Of a DNA stretch of 64,000 nt, positions 41,460-51,254 are shown piece after piece (positions within the stretch are counted from its first letter, which is position 1; every line of letters begins with the position of its first letter). Where the stretch lies: contig NZ_CP040749.1 of assembly GCF_006065315.1 (NCBI RefSeq), positions 3,486,501 through 3,550,500 on the forward strand, written 5' to 3'. The position numbers and the translations under genes are program-made. Under the pieces are notes generated by a model. The model made no database searches. It was given only the letters and a program-made list of their open reading frames with translations, and was not told the origin of the DNA. This stretch comes from Aureibaculum algae. Its GTDB lineage: Bacteria; Bacteroidota; Bacteroidia; Flavobacteriales; Flavobacteriaceae.

Positions 41460-44400
41460 CTACAAGGTTAAATAATTTATGGCAATAACAGTATCATTGT
41501 ATTTATTGAGGTTCTCTAAATAGGTTAACTCAATATCTTTTGAAGTTTCAACACTTTGTATGTATTGAAAAAAGTCAATTTCACCATGTTTAAAACTTTG
41601 TTCTGCGGTTTTTATAATCTCTTCTGAAAGTTGCTTTCCTTGCGTTTCATAATACATTACGGCCTCATTATATTGATTAAGTTCAGCCATCAATTTTGCA
41701 TAACTTGTTTTTAACTTGACTTTATAATCTGTTTGCTCTTCTTTGATAATATTTTGAGCAATTTTTGATGCCTTAATTTTTGACGACTTACCTCCAAATA
41801 ATAATGGAATTTTAACACCGAACTGATAGCCAATCATTTGCTCATGTAAAGAACTATTTGAGCCTTGAAAATATTGAATACTTAAATCAGGTAACAGGCT
41901 CTGCTTTTCTTTTTGCCGCAAGGCTTTATAATAAAAATCCGCATTTTGATAATAATTCAAGCCCACATTATCATCTATAGAAATAGATTGCAATGGTAGT
42001 TTTTTCAATGGTTGTGACAGTACCAAAATACTATCAACCTGAACAACTGCTTTTAATTGTTCATTCATTAAAATCACTTCTTGTTCGGCTTGCTTAGATA
42101 ATGTTTGCAACTGTCGTTGTTTAGATTTGGCAGTTATCATTTCCAAATAATTCGTTTCTCCCAATTCAAATCTACGCTCCGATGCTTTTGCAAAATTGGC
42201 ATATAAACTATCTAAAAACTGATACGTTACTGCTTTGTTTTGAGCATAAACAACATCGTAATATGCTAAATACACGTTACGTTTTACTATTTCTAATTTA
42301 ATGTCATATTTAGACTGTTGCAATTTATAATCTGCCTTACCAACTTTTTTATCGGCAAAATAAACAGTAGGAAACTTAAAATCTTGCTGCACTCCAAAAA
42401 CTCTTAAAGGCAAATTATTAGTACCCAAATTACTTTCATCATAATTATAATACACCGTTGTTTTATCAAAATCAAAAGCACCACCAATTAGGGCATTACT
42501 TTTGTCCGCCATTAATGCTGAAGCTTTTAGCTCAGCATTATTTTCAATGGCCAATGTCACCGCTTTATCAACGGTTAAAGGATCTTGTTGTGCATTTACA
42601 CTTAGCGTAAGTAGCACTATTACTATAGTGGTTATTCCTTTTTTATTCATTTTAATTTCTTTTTTATCTTCGAACCAAGCATATAAAACGGGTAACACCA
42701 CCAACGTTAAAAAAGTTGCCGTAATTAAACCTCCAATTACAACGGTGGCCAATGGTCTTTGCACCTCAGCACCAGCATTGGTTGAAATAGCCATAGGTAG
42801 AAAACCTAAAGCAGCAGCCATTGCTGTTAATAAAACAGGTCTCAATCGCTCAGAAGTCCCTCGTAAAATACGTTCATTTATATCTTTAACACCTTGTTCT
42901 TTTAGCTCTTTAAAATGTTCTATTAATACAATTCCATTCAATACAGCTATCCCGAAAAGGGCAATAAAACCAACACCTGCAGAAATACTAAAAGGCAGGC
43001 CTCGTATCCAAAGTAACAACACTCCACCCACTGCAGCTAAAGGAATAGCAGAATAGACCATCAACGCTTCTTTAATGGATCCAAAAGCAAAATGAAGCAT
43101 AATAAATATCAGTACCAAGGCAATAGGAACCGCTATTTTTAATCGGTCTTTGGCACTTTGTAAATTCTCAAATTGACCACCATAAGTAATCGAATAACCT
43201 GGAGGTAATTTTAATTGCTTATCAATTATAGCCTGAACATCATCTACTACCGATTGTAAATCTCGATTTCGAACATTAATACCTACAACTATGCGACGTT
43301 TAGTATCATCTCTAGATATTTTTGCTGGACCTGACGAATATTTAATTTCTGCTAATTCGCTCAACGGAATTTTTTGTCCATTAGGCGTATCAACATATAA
43401 ATTTTGAAGACTGGATAAATTTTTACGATGATTTGCATCTAAACGTAATACCAAATCGAAACGCTTTTCGCCTTCAAAAACACTCCCCAGAGATTCACCT
43501 GCAAAGCCCATGGTTATTAATTGATTTAAATCGGCAATATTTAACCCATACCTCGCAATTTTACTTCTATTAAAATTTACGCTCATTTGTGGCAAACCAG
43601 CTACTTTTTCTACAATGATATCTGAAGCACCATCAACATTTGCAATTAAATTTTTAATTTCATCTGCTTTTTTAGCTAGGATATTTAAATCTTCTCCAAA
43701 TATTTTAATAGCAACGTCTGCTCTTACTCCAGTAATCAATTCATTAAATCGCATTTCAATAGGTTGTGTAAATTCTACTTCCATACCTGGAATTACGGCG
43801 AGAGCTTCCTTAAATTTATCTGCCAGTTCATCTTTACTTGAAGCAGACGTCCATTGCTTTTTGGGTTTAAGCTTAATAATAACATCACTCTCTTCCATTG
43901 ACATCGGATCCGTGGGTACTTCAGCAGCCCCAATTCTGCTGACTACTTGATCTACTTCCGGAAAATTATCTAATAAAATATTTTCTATTATAGTAGTAAT
44001 ATCTATGGTTTTACTTAATGAAGTTCCTGTTTTTAAAACGGGTTGAATTACAAAGTCACCTTCATCTAACGTTGGAACAAACTCTCCTCCCATTCTACTA
44101 AAAATCCAACCACTTACTACTAACAAAAGTATTGATAGACCAATTACTATTTTTTTATTAAAAAGTGCCCATGTAATCACTGGTTTATATTTCTTATTCA
44201 CAAACTTCATCAATCTCACAGAGATATTCTTATCACTTTGCTTAGCTGGTTTTAAAAAAATAGATGCTATTACTGGAACATAGGTTAAACAAAAAAGCAT
44301 TGCTCCAACCAAGGCAAAACTAAAAGTTAATGCCATAGGTTTAAACATTTTTCCCTCTACACTACTTAGTGATAAGATTGGAATAAAAACAATTAAAATA

Positions 44401-45776
44401 ATTAACTGACCAAAGATGGCAGAGTTCATCATTTTTGAAGCTCCTTTTAGTGTCACTTGGTCTATTTCACCTTGTCTTTCCTCTTTAGATAATGCTAAAA
44501 TATGTGAGCTTTTTGAGGTTATTTGGAAGGCAATAAACTCCACAATAATAACCGCACCGTCAATGATAATACCAAAATCTATAGCCCCTAAGCTCATTAA
44601 ATTGGCATCTATACCAAAAATATACATTAATGAAATTGCAAAGAGTAAACTAAGAGGAATTACAGATGCTACTACCAAGCCAGAACGCCAGTTACCTAAT
44701 AATAAAACGACAACAAAAATAACAATGAGGGAACCTAAAATCAGATTTTCTGCCACTGTAAACGTAGTTTTTCCAATCAACTCACTACGCTCTAAGAATC
44801 CATTGATATAAACCCCTTCAGGCAACGTTTTTTGAATGGAAGCAACACGCTCTTTTACCGCTGTAATAATTTCATTAGAATTCCCATCTTTAAGCATCAT
44901 TACCTGCCCAAGAACCTTCTCGCCTTCACCATTTCCTGTAATTGCACCGAAACGAGTAGCATTTCCAAAACCAACTATGGCAATATCTTTTATATAAATG
45001 GGGTTTCCATCTGTATTTTTAACAACAATATTTTCAATGTCCTCTAAAGATTTAACTAAGCCCTCCCCTCGTATAAAGAAGGCTTCGTTAGATTTTTCGA
45101 TATATCCACCACCAGCGACGCTGTTATTTTTTTCTAAGGCTGTATAAATATCAGCAATAGCAATATTCATAGCCTTTAATTTTGTGGGATTTATAGCCAC
45201 TTCGTATTGCTTTAAATAGCCTCCCCACGTATTTATCTCAACAACGCCTCGAATACCTGATAACTGTCTTTTTACAATCCAATCTTGAATAGTACGTAAC
45301 TCTGTTGTTGAGTATTTATCAGCAAAGGCTGGTTTTACATCTAAAATATATTGATAAATTTCACCTAAACCCGTAGTTATTGGGCCCATTTCAGGAGCTC
45401 CAAAACCTTTCGGAATTTTCTCTGAGGCAGATTTAATTTTTTCAGCAATTAATTGTCGTGGTAAATAGGTACCTAAGTTGTCTTCAAAAACGATGGTAAC
45501 TACTGATAGACCAAATTTTGAAACGGAACGTATTTCAACAACCCCAGGTAAATTAGCCATCTCTAATTCTATAGGATAGGTAATAAATTGCTCAACATCT
45601 TGTGTTGATAAATTCCGTGAAGTTGTAATCACTTGTACCTGATTATTGGTTATATCAGGTACTGCACCTATAGGTATTTTAGTTAATGAAAAAATTCCAA
45701 ACCCTATCACAAATGCAATAAATAATAAAATAATTGGCTTGTTTTTTAAGCTAAATTTTATGATATATTCTAACAT
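41460..45776 (-). CDS. Heavy-metal RND pump fused to a TolC-family outer-membrane channel (CzcA-CzcC)
   Basis: A 1438-residue protein joining two whole efflux components. Residues 1 to about 1042 are an HME-type RND pump with twelve spans, two periplasmic loops and the TM4 proton-relay motif DFGIIIDGAVIIVE (Asp400, Asp406, Glu413), matching the CzcA-type DFGxxxDGAVxxVE signature for divalent cations rather than the CusA type. After the last span (VLPVLYAWFEDKKEIK) comes Met1043 (codon at 42648-42650), then a full signal-peptide-like segment NKKGITTIVIVLLTLSVNA with an AxA-type site, and a TolC/CzcC domain (about 1063-1438) with coiled-coil helices. No stop separates the two. The fusion may be cut by signal peptidase, or the TolC part may be re-initiated at Met1043. 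Confidence 0.92.
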   Translation of the reverse strand: MLEYIIKFSLKNKPIILLFIAFVIGFGIFSLTKIPIGAVPDITNNQVQVITTSRNLSTQDVEQFITYPIELEMANLPGVVEIRSVSKFGLSVVTIVFEDNLGTYLPRQLIAEKIKSASEKIPKGFGAPEMGPITTGLGEIYQYILDVKPAFADKYSTTELRTIQDWIVKRQLSGIRGVVEINTWGGYLKQYEVAINPTKLKAMNIAIADIYTALEKNNSVAGGGYIEKSNEAFFIRGEGLVKSLEDIENIVVKNTDGNPIYIKDIAIVGFGNATRFGAITGNGEGEKVLGQVMMLKDGNSNEIITAVKERVASIQKTLPEGVYINGFLERSELIGKTTFTVAENLILGSLIVIFVVVLLLGNWRSGLVVASVIPLSLLFAISLMYIFGIDANLMSLGAIDFGIIIDGAVIIVEFIAFQITSKSSHILALSKEERQGEIDQVTLKGASKMMNSAIFGQLIILIVFIPILSLSSVEGKMFKPMALTFSFALVGAMLFCLTYVPVIASIFLKPAKQSDKNISVRLMKFVNKKYKPVITWALFNKKIVIGLSILLLVVSGWIFSRMGGEFVPTLDEGDFVIQPVLKTGTSLSKTIDITTIIENILLDNFPEVDQVVSRIGAAEVPTDPMSMEESDVIIKLKPKKQWTSASSKDELADKFKEALAVIPGMEVEFTQPIEMRFNELITGVRADVAIKIFGEDLNILAKKADEIKNLIANVDGASDIIVEKVAGLPQMSVNFNRSKIARYGLNIADLNQLITMGFAGESLGSVFEGEKRFDLVLRLDANHRKNLSSLQNLYVDTPNGQKIPLSELAEIKYSSGPAKISRDDTKRRIVVGINVRNRDLQSVVDDVQAIIDKQLKLPPGYSITYGGQFENLQSAKDRLKIAVPIALVLIFIMLHFAFGSIKEALMVYSAIPLAAVGGVLLLWIRGLPFSISAGVGFIALFGIAVLNGIVLIEHFKELKEQGVKDINERILRGTSERLRPVLLTAMAAALGFLPMAISTNAGAEVQRPLATVVIGGLITATFLTLVVLPVLYAWFEDKKEIKMNKKGITTIVIVLLTLSVNAQQDPLTVDKAVTLAIENNAELKASALMADKSNALIGGAFDFDKTTVYYNYDESNLGTNNLPLRVFGVQQDFKFPTVYFADKKVGKADYKLQQSKYDIKLEIVKRNVYLAYYDVVYAQNKAVTYQFLDSLYANFAKASERRFELGETNYLEMITAKSKQRQLQTLSKQAEQEVILMNEQLKAVVQVDSILVLSQPLKKLPLQSISIDDNVGLNYYQNADFYYKALRQKEKQSLLPDLSIQYFQGSNSSLHEQMIGYQFGVKIPLLFGGKSSKIKASKIAQNIIKEEQTDYKVKLKTSYAKLMAELNQYNEAVMYYETQGKQLSEEIIKTAEQSFKHGEIDFFQYIQSVETSKDIELTYLENLNKYNDTVIAINYLTL

Positions 45777-45847
45777 AATTCATTTTAAAATAATTAATAA
45801 TACACAAATGAAAATCATTTGCGAGCTTTTAAAATATGGAGTATGAA

Positions 45848-46237
45848 TTATGCCAATTTGGGCGGTTGAAAAACAGAAGGTTTTTCAAAAAAAGAAATAG
45901 AATCTTTGTAAAAGAAGTTAAAAGGTATTGCTATAAATGGTGTGAAATCTAAATTATATGTAATTGCTCTAAATGTAAAAGTTCCATTTAAATGTGAACA
46001 CTTATGATTATCATGTTTAAATGGCAAACTATCATGTTCTTTATGATTGTTACTTTTTAAGATAGCATCATCGCTATAGTGTTCAACCAAAAATTCCATA
46101 AAAGTATCACCATACGTTTCTTGATGGTATTCTGCATGTTCTAGCAGCACCTTTAATTTAGAGATATCATCAATACTTATATTGAAACTCTGAAAAAGGA
46201 TTAAAAAGGAAGATAATATGGCAAATAGTTTTGTCAT
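45848..46237 (-). CDS. Small secreted His-rich protein of the metal-efflux operon
   Basis: A 129-residue protein; start at ATG 46237 (MTKLFAILSSFLILFQS), which begins a signal peptide; an ATG 14 codons upstream is less suitable. Seen: a His/Cys cluster NNHKEHDSLPFKHDNHKCSHLNG (five His plus Cys), further His in LLEHAEYHQETYGDTFMEFLVEHYSDD, and the C-terminal FEKPSVFQPPKLA, which I recall from small proteins upstream of CzcA genes in Bacteroidota. Leads the efflux operon with a 71-bp gap. Probably binds divalent metal in the periplasm as a sensor or chaperone (inference). Confidence 0.72.
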   Translation of the reverse strand: MTKLFAILSSFLILFQSFNISIDDISKLKVLLEHAEYHQETYGDTFMEFLVEHYSDDAILKSNNHKEHDSLPFKHDNHKCSHLNGTFTFRAITYNLDFTPFIAIPFNFFYKDSISFFEKPSVFQPPKLA

Positions 46238-46344
46238 TAATAGCGAAGTTACAATTTTTTCTAATAAGCTATGTAACAAGTTTTACATTACAGTATGCCT
46301 GACTAATAAAAAAGTCAAACAAATTTTATGATGATTTCTAAATT

Positions 46345-46820
46345 TTAATTGTCTATCAGTAATTGAATTAGCTCAACTAACTCATCATTATCCATCTTAA
46401 CAACAGATTCTATTGTATCGTCATTATTGCTAATAATTAAACCACTTTTTTTATCTTCCTTATAGCCAATAATTCTCATGGTGTAATTTAGATGCTCAGC
46501 ATTTATCACTTTCTTTCCATCTTTAAACCAGCCATAGTCAGCTTCATAGTTTATGGTAGATTTATTAAAAACGATGACCTCTTTACCATAGGTGTTCCAT
46601 AACGAAATACGTAATAAATAAAAACCTAATAGACAAAAAAGAAATAAACCTATAATGTATCCAATGTGAAATTTACCCCAAACGAAATTACGAACCCCAT
46701 ACCAACTACTGGAGCGATAAAAAATAAAAATGAAAATAAGAACATTACACTTCTTACAAACAGTGGTGACTTTTGCACTTTTAGAGTTAAAGTGTTGTTA
46801 TTTAGATTGAATTGTTGCAT
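46345..46820 (-). pseudogene. Frameshifted two-span membrane protein with C-terminal PH-like domain
   Basis: Two minus-strand frames join to one credible protein. The first (from ATG 46820, MQQFNLNNNTLTLKVQKS) gives a hydrophobic hairpin SVMFLFSFLFFIAPVVGMGFVISFGVNF and then hits a stop at 46650. The second, one base out of phase, runs on as HIGYIIGLFLFCLLGFYLL, then LWNTYGKEVIVFNKST, YEADYGWFKDGKKV and ends KMDNDELVELIQLLIDN at 46345. One extra T in the AAATTT run near 46670 would restore a 158-residue protein: two membrane spans and a beta-rich cytoplasmic domain. It could be a true mutation, an assembly error, or slippage. Function unknown. Confidence 0.65.
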
Positions 46821-46880
46821 AATAATTATAGATGCAAGATAAAAATAATTCGAAATAAACATAGTTTAAAAATTTCTTTA

Positions 46881-47004
46881 TTCTATCGAGTGATCCCAAC
46901 TCAAGGTACAAGGCTTCAATACTATTTAAAGCACTTCATGGGAAACTGCTTCTCGATACATTTTCTTTTCGACTTTCGTCTCAAGAAAACACTCGAAGAG
47001 ACAC
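46881..47004. repeat. Intergenic inverted repeat (CTTCTCGATACA...CACTCGAAGAGAC type)
   Basis: Arms TTCTATCGAGTG (46881) and CACTCGAAGAGACAC (46990-47004), with an internal CTTCTCGATACA (46949-46960). Similar sequences recur between genes in flavobacteria. Fills most of the gap between the frameshifted gene and the large outer-membrane protein. Confidence 0.5.
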
Positions 47005-47075
47005 CATAGGGGCATTGTTTAAAAAAAATTACTTTCAAATCTAACATCTAAATTTCAATATCACATTTCTCAATT

Positions 47076-50000
47076 TTAAAAACTCGCTCTCAATTGCACC
47101 GTACCCGTATGAATCGCATTTGCCGTTTCAGATTTTCTACCTAAATAATTGATGTTTAAATCTAAATATGAAGTAATTCTTTTTTGTAAACTTAAATTCC
47201 AAGTATAATTCGTTCCAGGTTGTAAACCTTCTAACATTTGATAAGCTACTGCTGAGTTTGAGTTACCCTCAAATTTATTGAATACCAGATTTATTGAAGA
47301 GTTAATGGAATACTTTTGATTTTTAGCAAAAACAAAATTAGCCCCAAAATTATGAGAAGTTAAGGTTTCAAAATCCCCTAATTGATTGTCTTTACTTTTA
47401 AAATAGTATTCCATTTCTAATCGTGAATTTTTACTATACAAATAAGATATTTTTGGGTTAACTTCTGTATTTTCTAAGGTATAATTACGACTCGTAAATT
47501 GTTCTGAAGCACTTTTGTTTTCAGTAAGTGCGGTCTTAAAATCAAACAGCCAAAATTTACCAATTTTATGGTTAAACAATAATTGATGTGCTTTTAAAGC
47601 TTGCTCTTGATCTCCTATTGAAAAGGAATTTTTATTCTTTGTAGTGATATAAGTGTATGTAGTTGAATATTTTTGTTTCCCTCTGTTAAAAAACAAACTG
47701 TTTTTTAAATTAAAAGTTAACGACAACACATCATTATTGATATTAAACGGATTAATTTCAAAATTTGTTCCGTCTCGTTGCTTTTTGCTATCAATCAGTA
47801 CAAAGGATTGATTGGTAAAATGAGATAATACTTTTTTAAATCCTTTTTGTACACTCCAATTAGATGGATAAATGGTTAAACTTTGGCTAAACTTGTTCCT
47901 ATGCGTCTTTACAAAATTGATGGTTGGTAACAATACCCTTACATAATTAGCTTCATCTTGAAATTGTGCTGTTTCAAATTCATCCAATTCTTGTATACCA
48001 TTACCGTTATAATCATTCCAAGTGTAAAAACCGAGTCCCGTATCTACTTGAATATAGCTATATTCTTGTTGTGGTAAGTTACCCGAATTGGTTTCATAAA
48101 CCGTTTGCAATGTGATGGCATTTTTAAATAATTGTTGGCGATATGACAATCTAGAATTTAAAGATTCTTCTTTTGTTGATTTTAATCCCGAAGCCTCGGG
48201 AGAATTCTCATGATTTACGGTTCTGTAATTGACAAACAGGGATAAGTTCGCCGTTGCATTTTGAATTAGTTGTGATCTTAAAAAATAAGTATTGGCATTA
48301 TTTACACGTTTCAATTGATTGTTTTGTAAACTATCTGTGGTTCTATACTTATACCCCAATTCTGCATAAACTTTAGCGGTATCTCCTACGCCAACATAGG
48401 CCTCAGATTCTATATATTTATGACTTAAACTAGAAAGTGTACTGGTCAATTTATCTTTACGCTCATTACTTTCACTGTTTAATCTTGCCCCTACCCAACT
48501 TTTATTAAAATGCTGTTTTACATCTACATAACCTCTAAAAAATTCAGTTTCAGTAAGGTGTGAATCGTTATTTAAGTAACTACTATTAATATTTATTTTT
48601 GTTTTATTAAATTTTAAATCACTTAAAAAATTATGTTTTGTTCCTGAATAATTTTCGCTAAAATTCAGCCAATCAAATTCATACATCATTTTTCCTTTTT
48701 CAGGATTTGTATAATTTAAGCTTGCAGCTAAATACTGTTGATTCCCGAGTGGATTAATTATATCCCAATCACGTGTAAACTCAATATTTCTAAAACGTTC
48801 AATGGTTTTAAAATCTTGTTGAATAAACTCATAATCGACATTACTATTTAATTTCCATTTCCCATCAGATAATAGTTGTTGCCAATTTAACTTAGCCGCC
48901 ACCCCTTTATTATCAGAGTCGTTATTTGATGAAAAAAGGTTCTTGTCATTAACACTATATGCAACTTCTGAATTAAAGCTCGTTTTCAAACTAGGGTTAT
49001 AACTCATGTTCATTACTGCTATTTGTAATTTCTCAGGAGCTACCAATTGGATAATAGGTTCATAGTCACCTTGCATAACTCCATTTACCGGAGTAACATA
49101 TTCGTAAATTCGACCCGAAGCTATGGTGGTTTGAATTTGATAATTGCCATTGTTTGCTCCTACATAAGTAAATCTTACATTAAATAAATCATCATTTTCG
49201 TCATTAGAAAACACAAAAACTTCTTCACTATTTTGGAATTCCTTTTTATATAGAATTTTATGTTCTTCATAAACATCAGCGTAAGCCGAAGAAACATTCA
49301 TTTGAGCAGTATCATCTCCTGCCAAGGAAAAAATTTGTTTTTGACTGTTACTTAAATCTTGCTGTAAAGGCTGGTTTTTAGCATCATTTTCATTGTAAAA
49401 ATTAAAGCCTATCTTAAATTTATCGGTTTCATATGCAGCCCCATTATAGGTCACAAAACGTGTATAATTTTGATCAGCAAATTGATATTCTATAGCTATT
49501 CGCATATCTGCAGTTATCGGATAAGTTGGCATAAACGTCACTTCTGCCGTGTTATAATCAATAACATAATCATTGTTTTCACCACGCTTTAATAAAACAC
49601 CATTTATAAAAACGCGTTCAGAACCAGAAATTAATAGAATGTACTGCTCTGCCAAAGTCCCATTATTTGAACCCGTAATTTTATAAGGGCCTTGGTTACC
49701 TTCTTGACCTAAAATCTGATTTTGGCTAAATTGACCTCTAACCAATGCACCTGAGGCAAATAAATTAACATCACTTTCTTCATTTTCTAAATTTACATCA
49801 AGTTGAAGTCCCGCCACTTTTTTGTTAAATCTTAAAAACTGACTTTCCGTATTTTGTAAATTAATATCTCCTGCAGTTATACTCCAATCATCACTGAAGA
49901 GTTCAATAAACACACGATCAAACTCATCTAAACGCTGCGTATAACCATTATTTTGTAAAGGAATATTACTATCTGTAATTGAAGCTCTTAATTGAACTTT

Positions 50001-50504
50001 ATCTGATAACCGACCTGAAATTTGTAAATCTAAATTTGAATTAACGGTAGCATCTTGGTTATTACCAATAGTTACCCCTCTTGATATACTCCCACTCGTA
50101 TTTAATCCATCAAAAGGAGCAAAATTTTTATTCTTAGTACTGCTTTTTACACTATATAACCGCGATAAATCTGTCGATTTTGGTACAATTAATCCTTTAT
50201 CAAAAACAGCATAGGTTTTGGTTAAAAAGGTAGGAAGAGCATTGTATTCAATTGTAATTGTTGGATATTTTAAATGATCTAAAATCAATATGGAAGTCGC
50301 AAAATCAACGCTGTAATTAATACTATCAATTTGCTGTTTTAAGTCATCTAATACTCTAAAATTATAAGGACTAATACTGATTGAATCAATTTGTATTGTA
50401 TCTGAAACTACTTGAAATGTTCTCGATATAAATCGATCTGAAATGTCTTGAGCATTTAGAGAAACGCTTATAAGTACAAAAAATATGACAACCAGACCCT
50501 TCAT
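47076..50504 (-). CDS. Very large outer-membrane protein of unknown function
   Basis: A 1142-residue protein with signal peptide (MKGLVVIFFVLISVSLNAQ). An N-terminal periplasmic part (about 20-130) is followed by a characteristic block SGSISRGVTIGNNQDATVNSNLDLQISGRLSDKVQLRASITDSNIPLQ (about 136-186), FDRVFIELFSDDWSITAGDINL, an Ig-like or plug-like region (VFINGVLLKRGENNDYVIDYNTAEVTFMPTYPITADMRIAIEYQF), then hundreds of residues of alternating amphipathic strands ending TVQLRASF, a proper C-terminal Phe signature. I read it as a giant beta-barrel conserved in Bacteroidota and otherwise undescribed; it lacks a recognisable TonB box or SusC features. Stands alone. Confidence 0.83.
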   Translation of the reverse strand: MKGLVVIFFVLISVSLNAQDISDRFISRTFQVVSDTIQIDSISISPYNFRVLDDLKQQIDSINYSVDFATSILILDHLKYPTITIEYNALPTFLTKTYAVFDKGLIVPKSTDLSRLYSVKSSTKNKNFAPFDGLNTSGSISRGVTIGNNQDATVNSNLDLQISGRLSDKVQLRASITDSNIPLQNNGYTQRLDEFDRVFIELFSDDWSITAGDINLQNTESQFLRFNKKVAGLQLDVNLENEESDVNLFASGALVRGQFSQNQILGQEGNQGPYKITGSNNGTLAEQYILLISGSERVFINGVLLKRGENNDYVIDYNTAEVTFMPTYPITADMRIAIEYQFADQNYTRFVTYNGAAYETDKFKIGFNFYNENDAKNQPLQQDLSNSQKQIFSLAGDDTAQMNVSSAYADVYEEHKILYKKEFQNSEEVFVFSNDENDDLFNVRFTYVGANNGNYQIQTTIASGRIYEYVTPVNGVMQGDYEPIIQLVAPEKLQIAVMNMSYNPSLKTSFNSEVAYSVNDKNLFSSNNDSDNKGVAAKLNWQQLLSDGKWKLNSNVDYEFIQQDFKTIERFRNIEFTRDWDIINPLGNQQYLAASLNYTNPEKGKMMYEFDWLNFSENYSGTKHNFLSDLKFNKTKININSSYLNNDSHLTETEFFRGYVDVKQHFNKSWVGARLNSESNERKDKLTSTLSSLSHKYIESEAYVGVGDTAKVYAELGYKYRTTDSLQNNQLKRVNNANTYFLRSQLIQNATANLSLFVNYRTVNHENSPEASGLKSTKEESLNSRLSYRQQLFKNAITLQTVYETNSGNLPQQEYSYIQVDTGLGFYTWNDYNGNGIQELDEFETAQFQDEANYVRVLLPTINFVKTHRNKFSQSLTIYPSNWSVQKGFKKVLSHFTNQSFVLIDSKKQRDGTNFEINPFNINNDVLSLTFNLKNSLFFNRGKQKYSTTYTYITTKNKNSFSIGDQEQALKAHQLLFNHKIGKFWLFDFKTALTENKSASEQFTSRNYTLENTEVNPKISYLYSKNSRLEMEYYFKSKDNQLGDFETLTSHNFGANFVFAKNQKYSINSSINLVFNKFEGNSNSAVAYQMLEGLQPGTNYTWNLSLQKRITSYLDLNINYLGRKSETANAIHTGTVQLRASF

Positions 50505-50771
50505 TTAATAAACCAAACAATTTTAGGGTAAAAATAGGTAATGATTAACGAACAACGATTAACGAATGTTGATTTTTGAACTTTTTATTCAATCTTTTCA
50601 GTTCCTCATTCAATCGTAACATTTCTCAATATTTAGCCAGTTTATTGGTGTGGCAAAAACTTAAAGTCACGTCAAAGGCACAATTCTGTAAGTCAAAAAG
50701 TGCTTGAACTTTTCAATTCTGAAATCGATTATCAGCTTTGGTTGTTATTAATTCTTTTGAAATTTTGTACC

Positions 50772-51254
50772 TTAAAAAAGCGATTGTTGTTCTGGTGGAT
50801 TTTCATGCTCTAATAGCCAACGTTTCCTCCATAAACCACCGGCGTAGCCAGTAAGCGAACCATCAGAACCAATTACACGATGACAAGGGATAACAATCCA
50901 CAATGGATTTTTTCCATTAGCGGAAGCTACAGCTCTAATTGCTTTAACATCACCTAACGCTTCACTTTGTTTTTGATAAGACCTTGTTGTTCCGTATGGA
51001 ATTTGTTGTAAACTTTGCCAAACTTGTTTTTGAAATTCTGTTCCTTGTGGATTCAATTTCAAACTAAATGAGTTCCTTTTCTTTTGAAAATATTCATCTA
51101 ACTGTTGCACACAATCTTGAAGGCATTTAGGAATTTTAGTTGAACTTTTTTCATTACTATCAATAACAGTAATAGATGATATACCATGGCTATCTCCAAC
51201 GATTCTGGCCATTCCAATTGGCGTTTTATAATATGTTATGCTTTCAAATTCCAA
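50772..51254 (-). CDS. ogt: Methylated-DNA--protein-cysteine methyltransferase
   Basis: A 160-residue O6-alkylguanine repair protein. Seen: GTEFQKQVWQSLQQIPYGTTRSYQ, the Arg finger region IRAVASANGKNP, and the acceptor Cys124 in IVIPCHRVIGSDGSLTGYAGGLWRKRWLLEHE. Complete, with no Ada regulatory domain. Its start overlaps the tatD stop by 11 bp, so the two repair-related genes are co-transcribed (tatD first). Confidence 0.95.
   Translation of the reverse strand: MEFESITYYKTPIGMARIVGDSHGISSITVIDSNEKSSTKIPKCLQDCVQQLDEYFQKKRNSFSLKLNPQGTEFQKQVWQSLQQIPYGTTRSYQKQSEALGDVKAIRAVASANGKNPLWIVIPCHRVIGSDGSLTGYAGGLWRKRWLLEHENPPEQQSLF

Noticed and set aside
42502..43056. 184-residue + strand frame within the pump gene
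   Set aside because: Opposite-strand shadow of the strongly supported RND pump/channel gene; Ser/Ala/Thr-rich with no domain.
46650..46862. 70-residue stand-alone membrane protein
   Set aside because: Better explained as the N-terminal part of a frameshifted gene that continues in the next frame to 46345.
50505..50771. Possible small gene or RNA in the 267-bp gap before ogt
   Set aside because: Only a short direct repeat (GATTAACGAA twice near 50543-50565) and weak inverted stretches were seen; no start-to-stop frame or stable structure can be supported.
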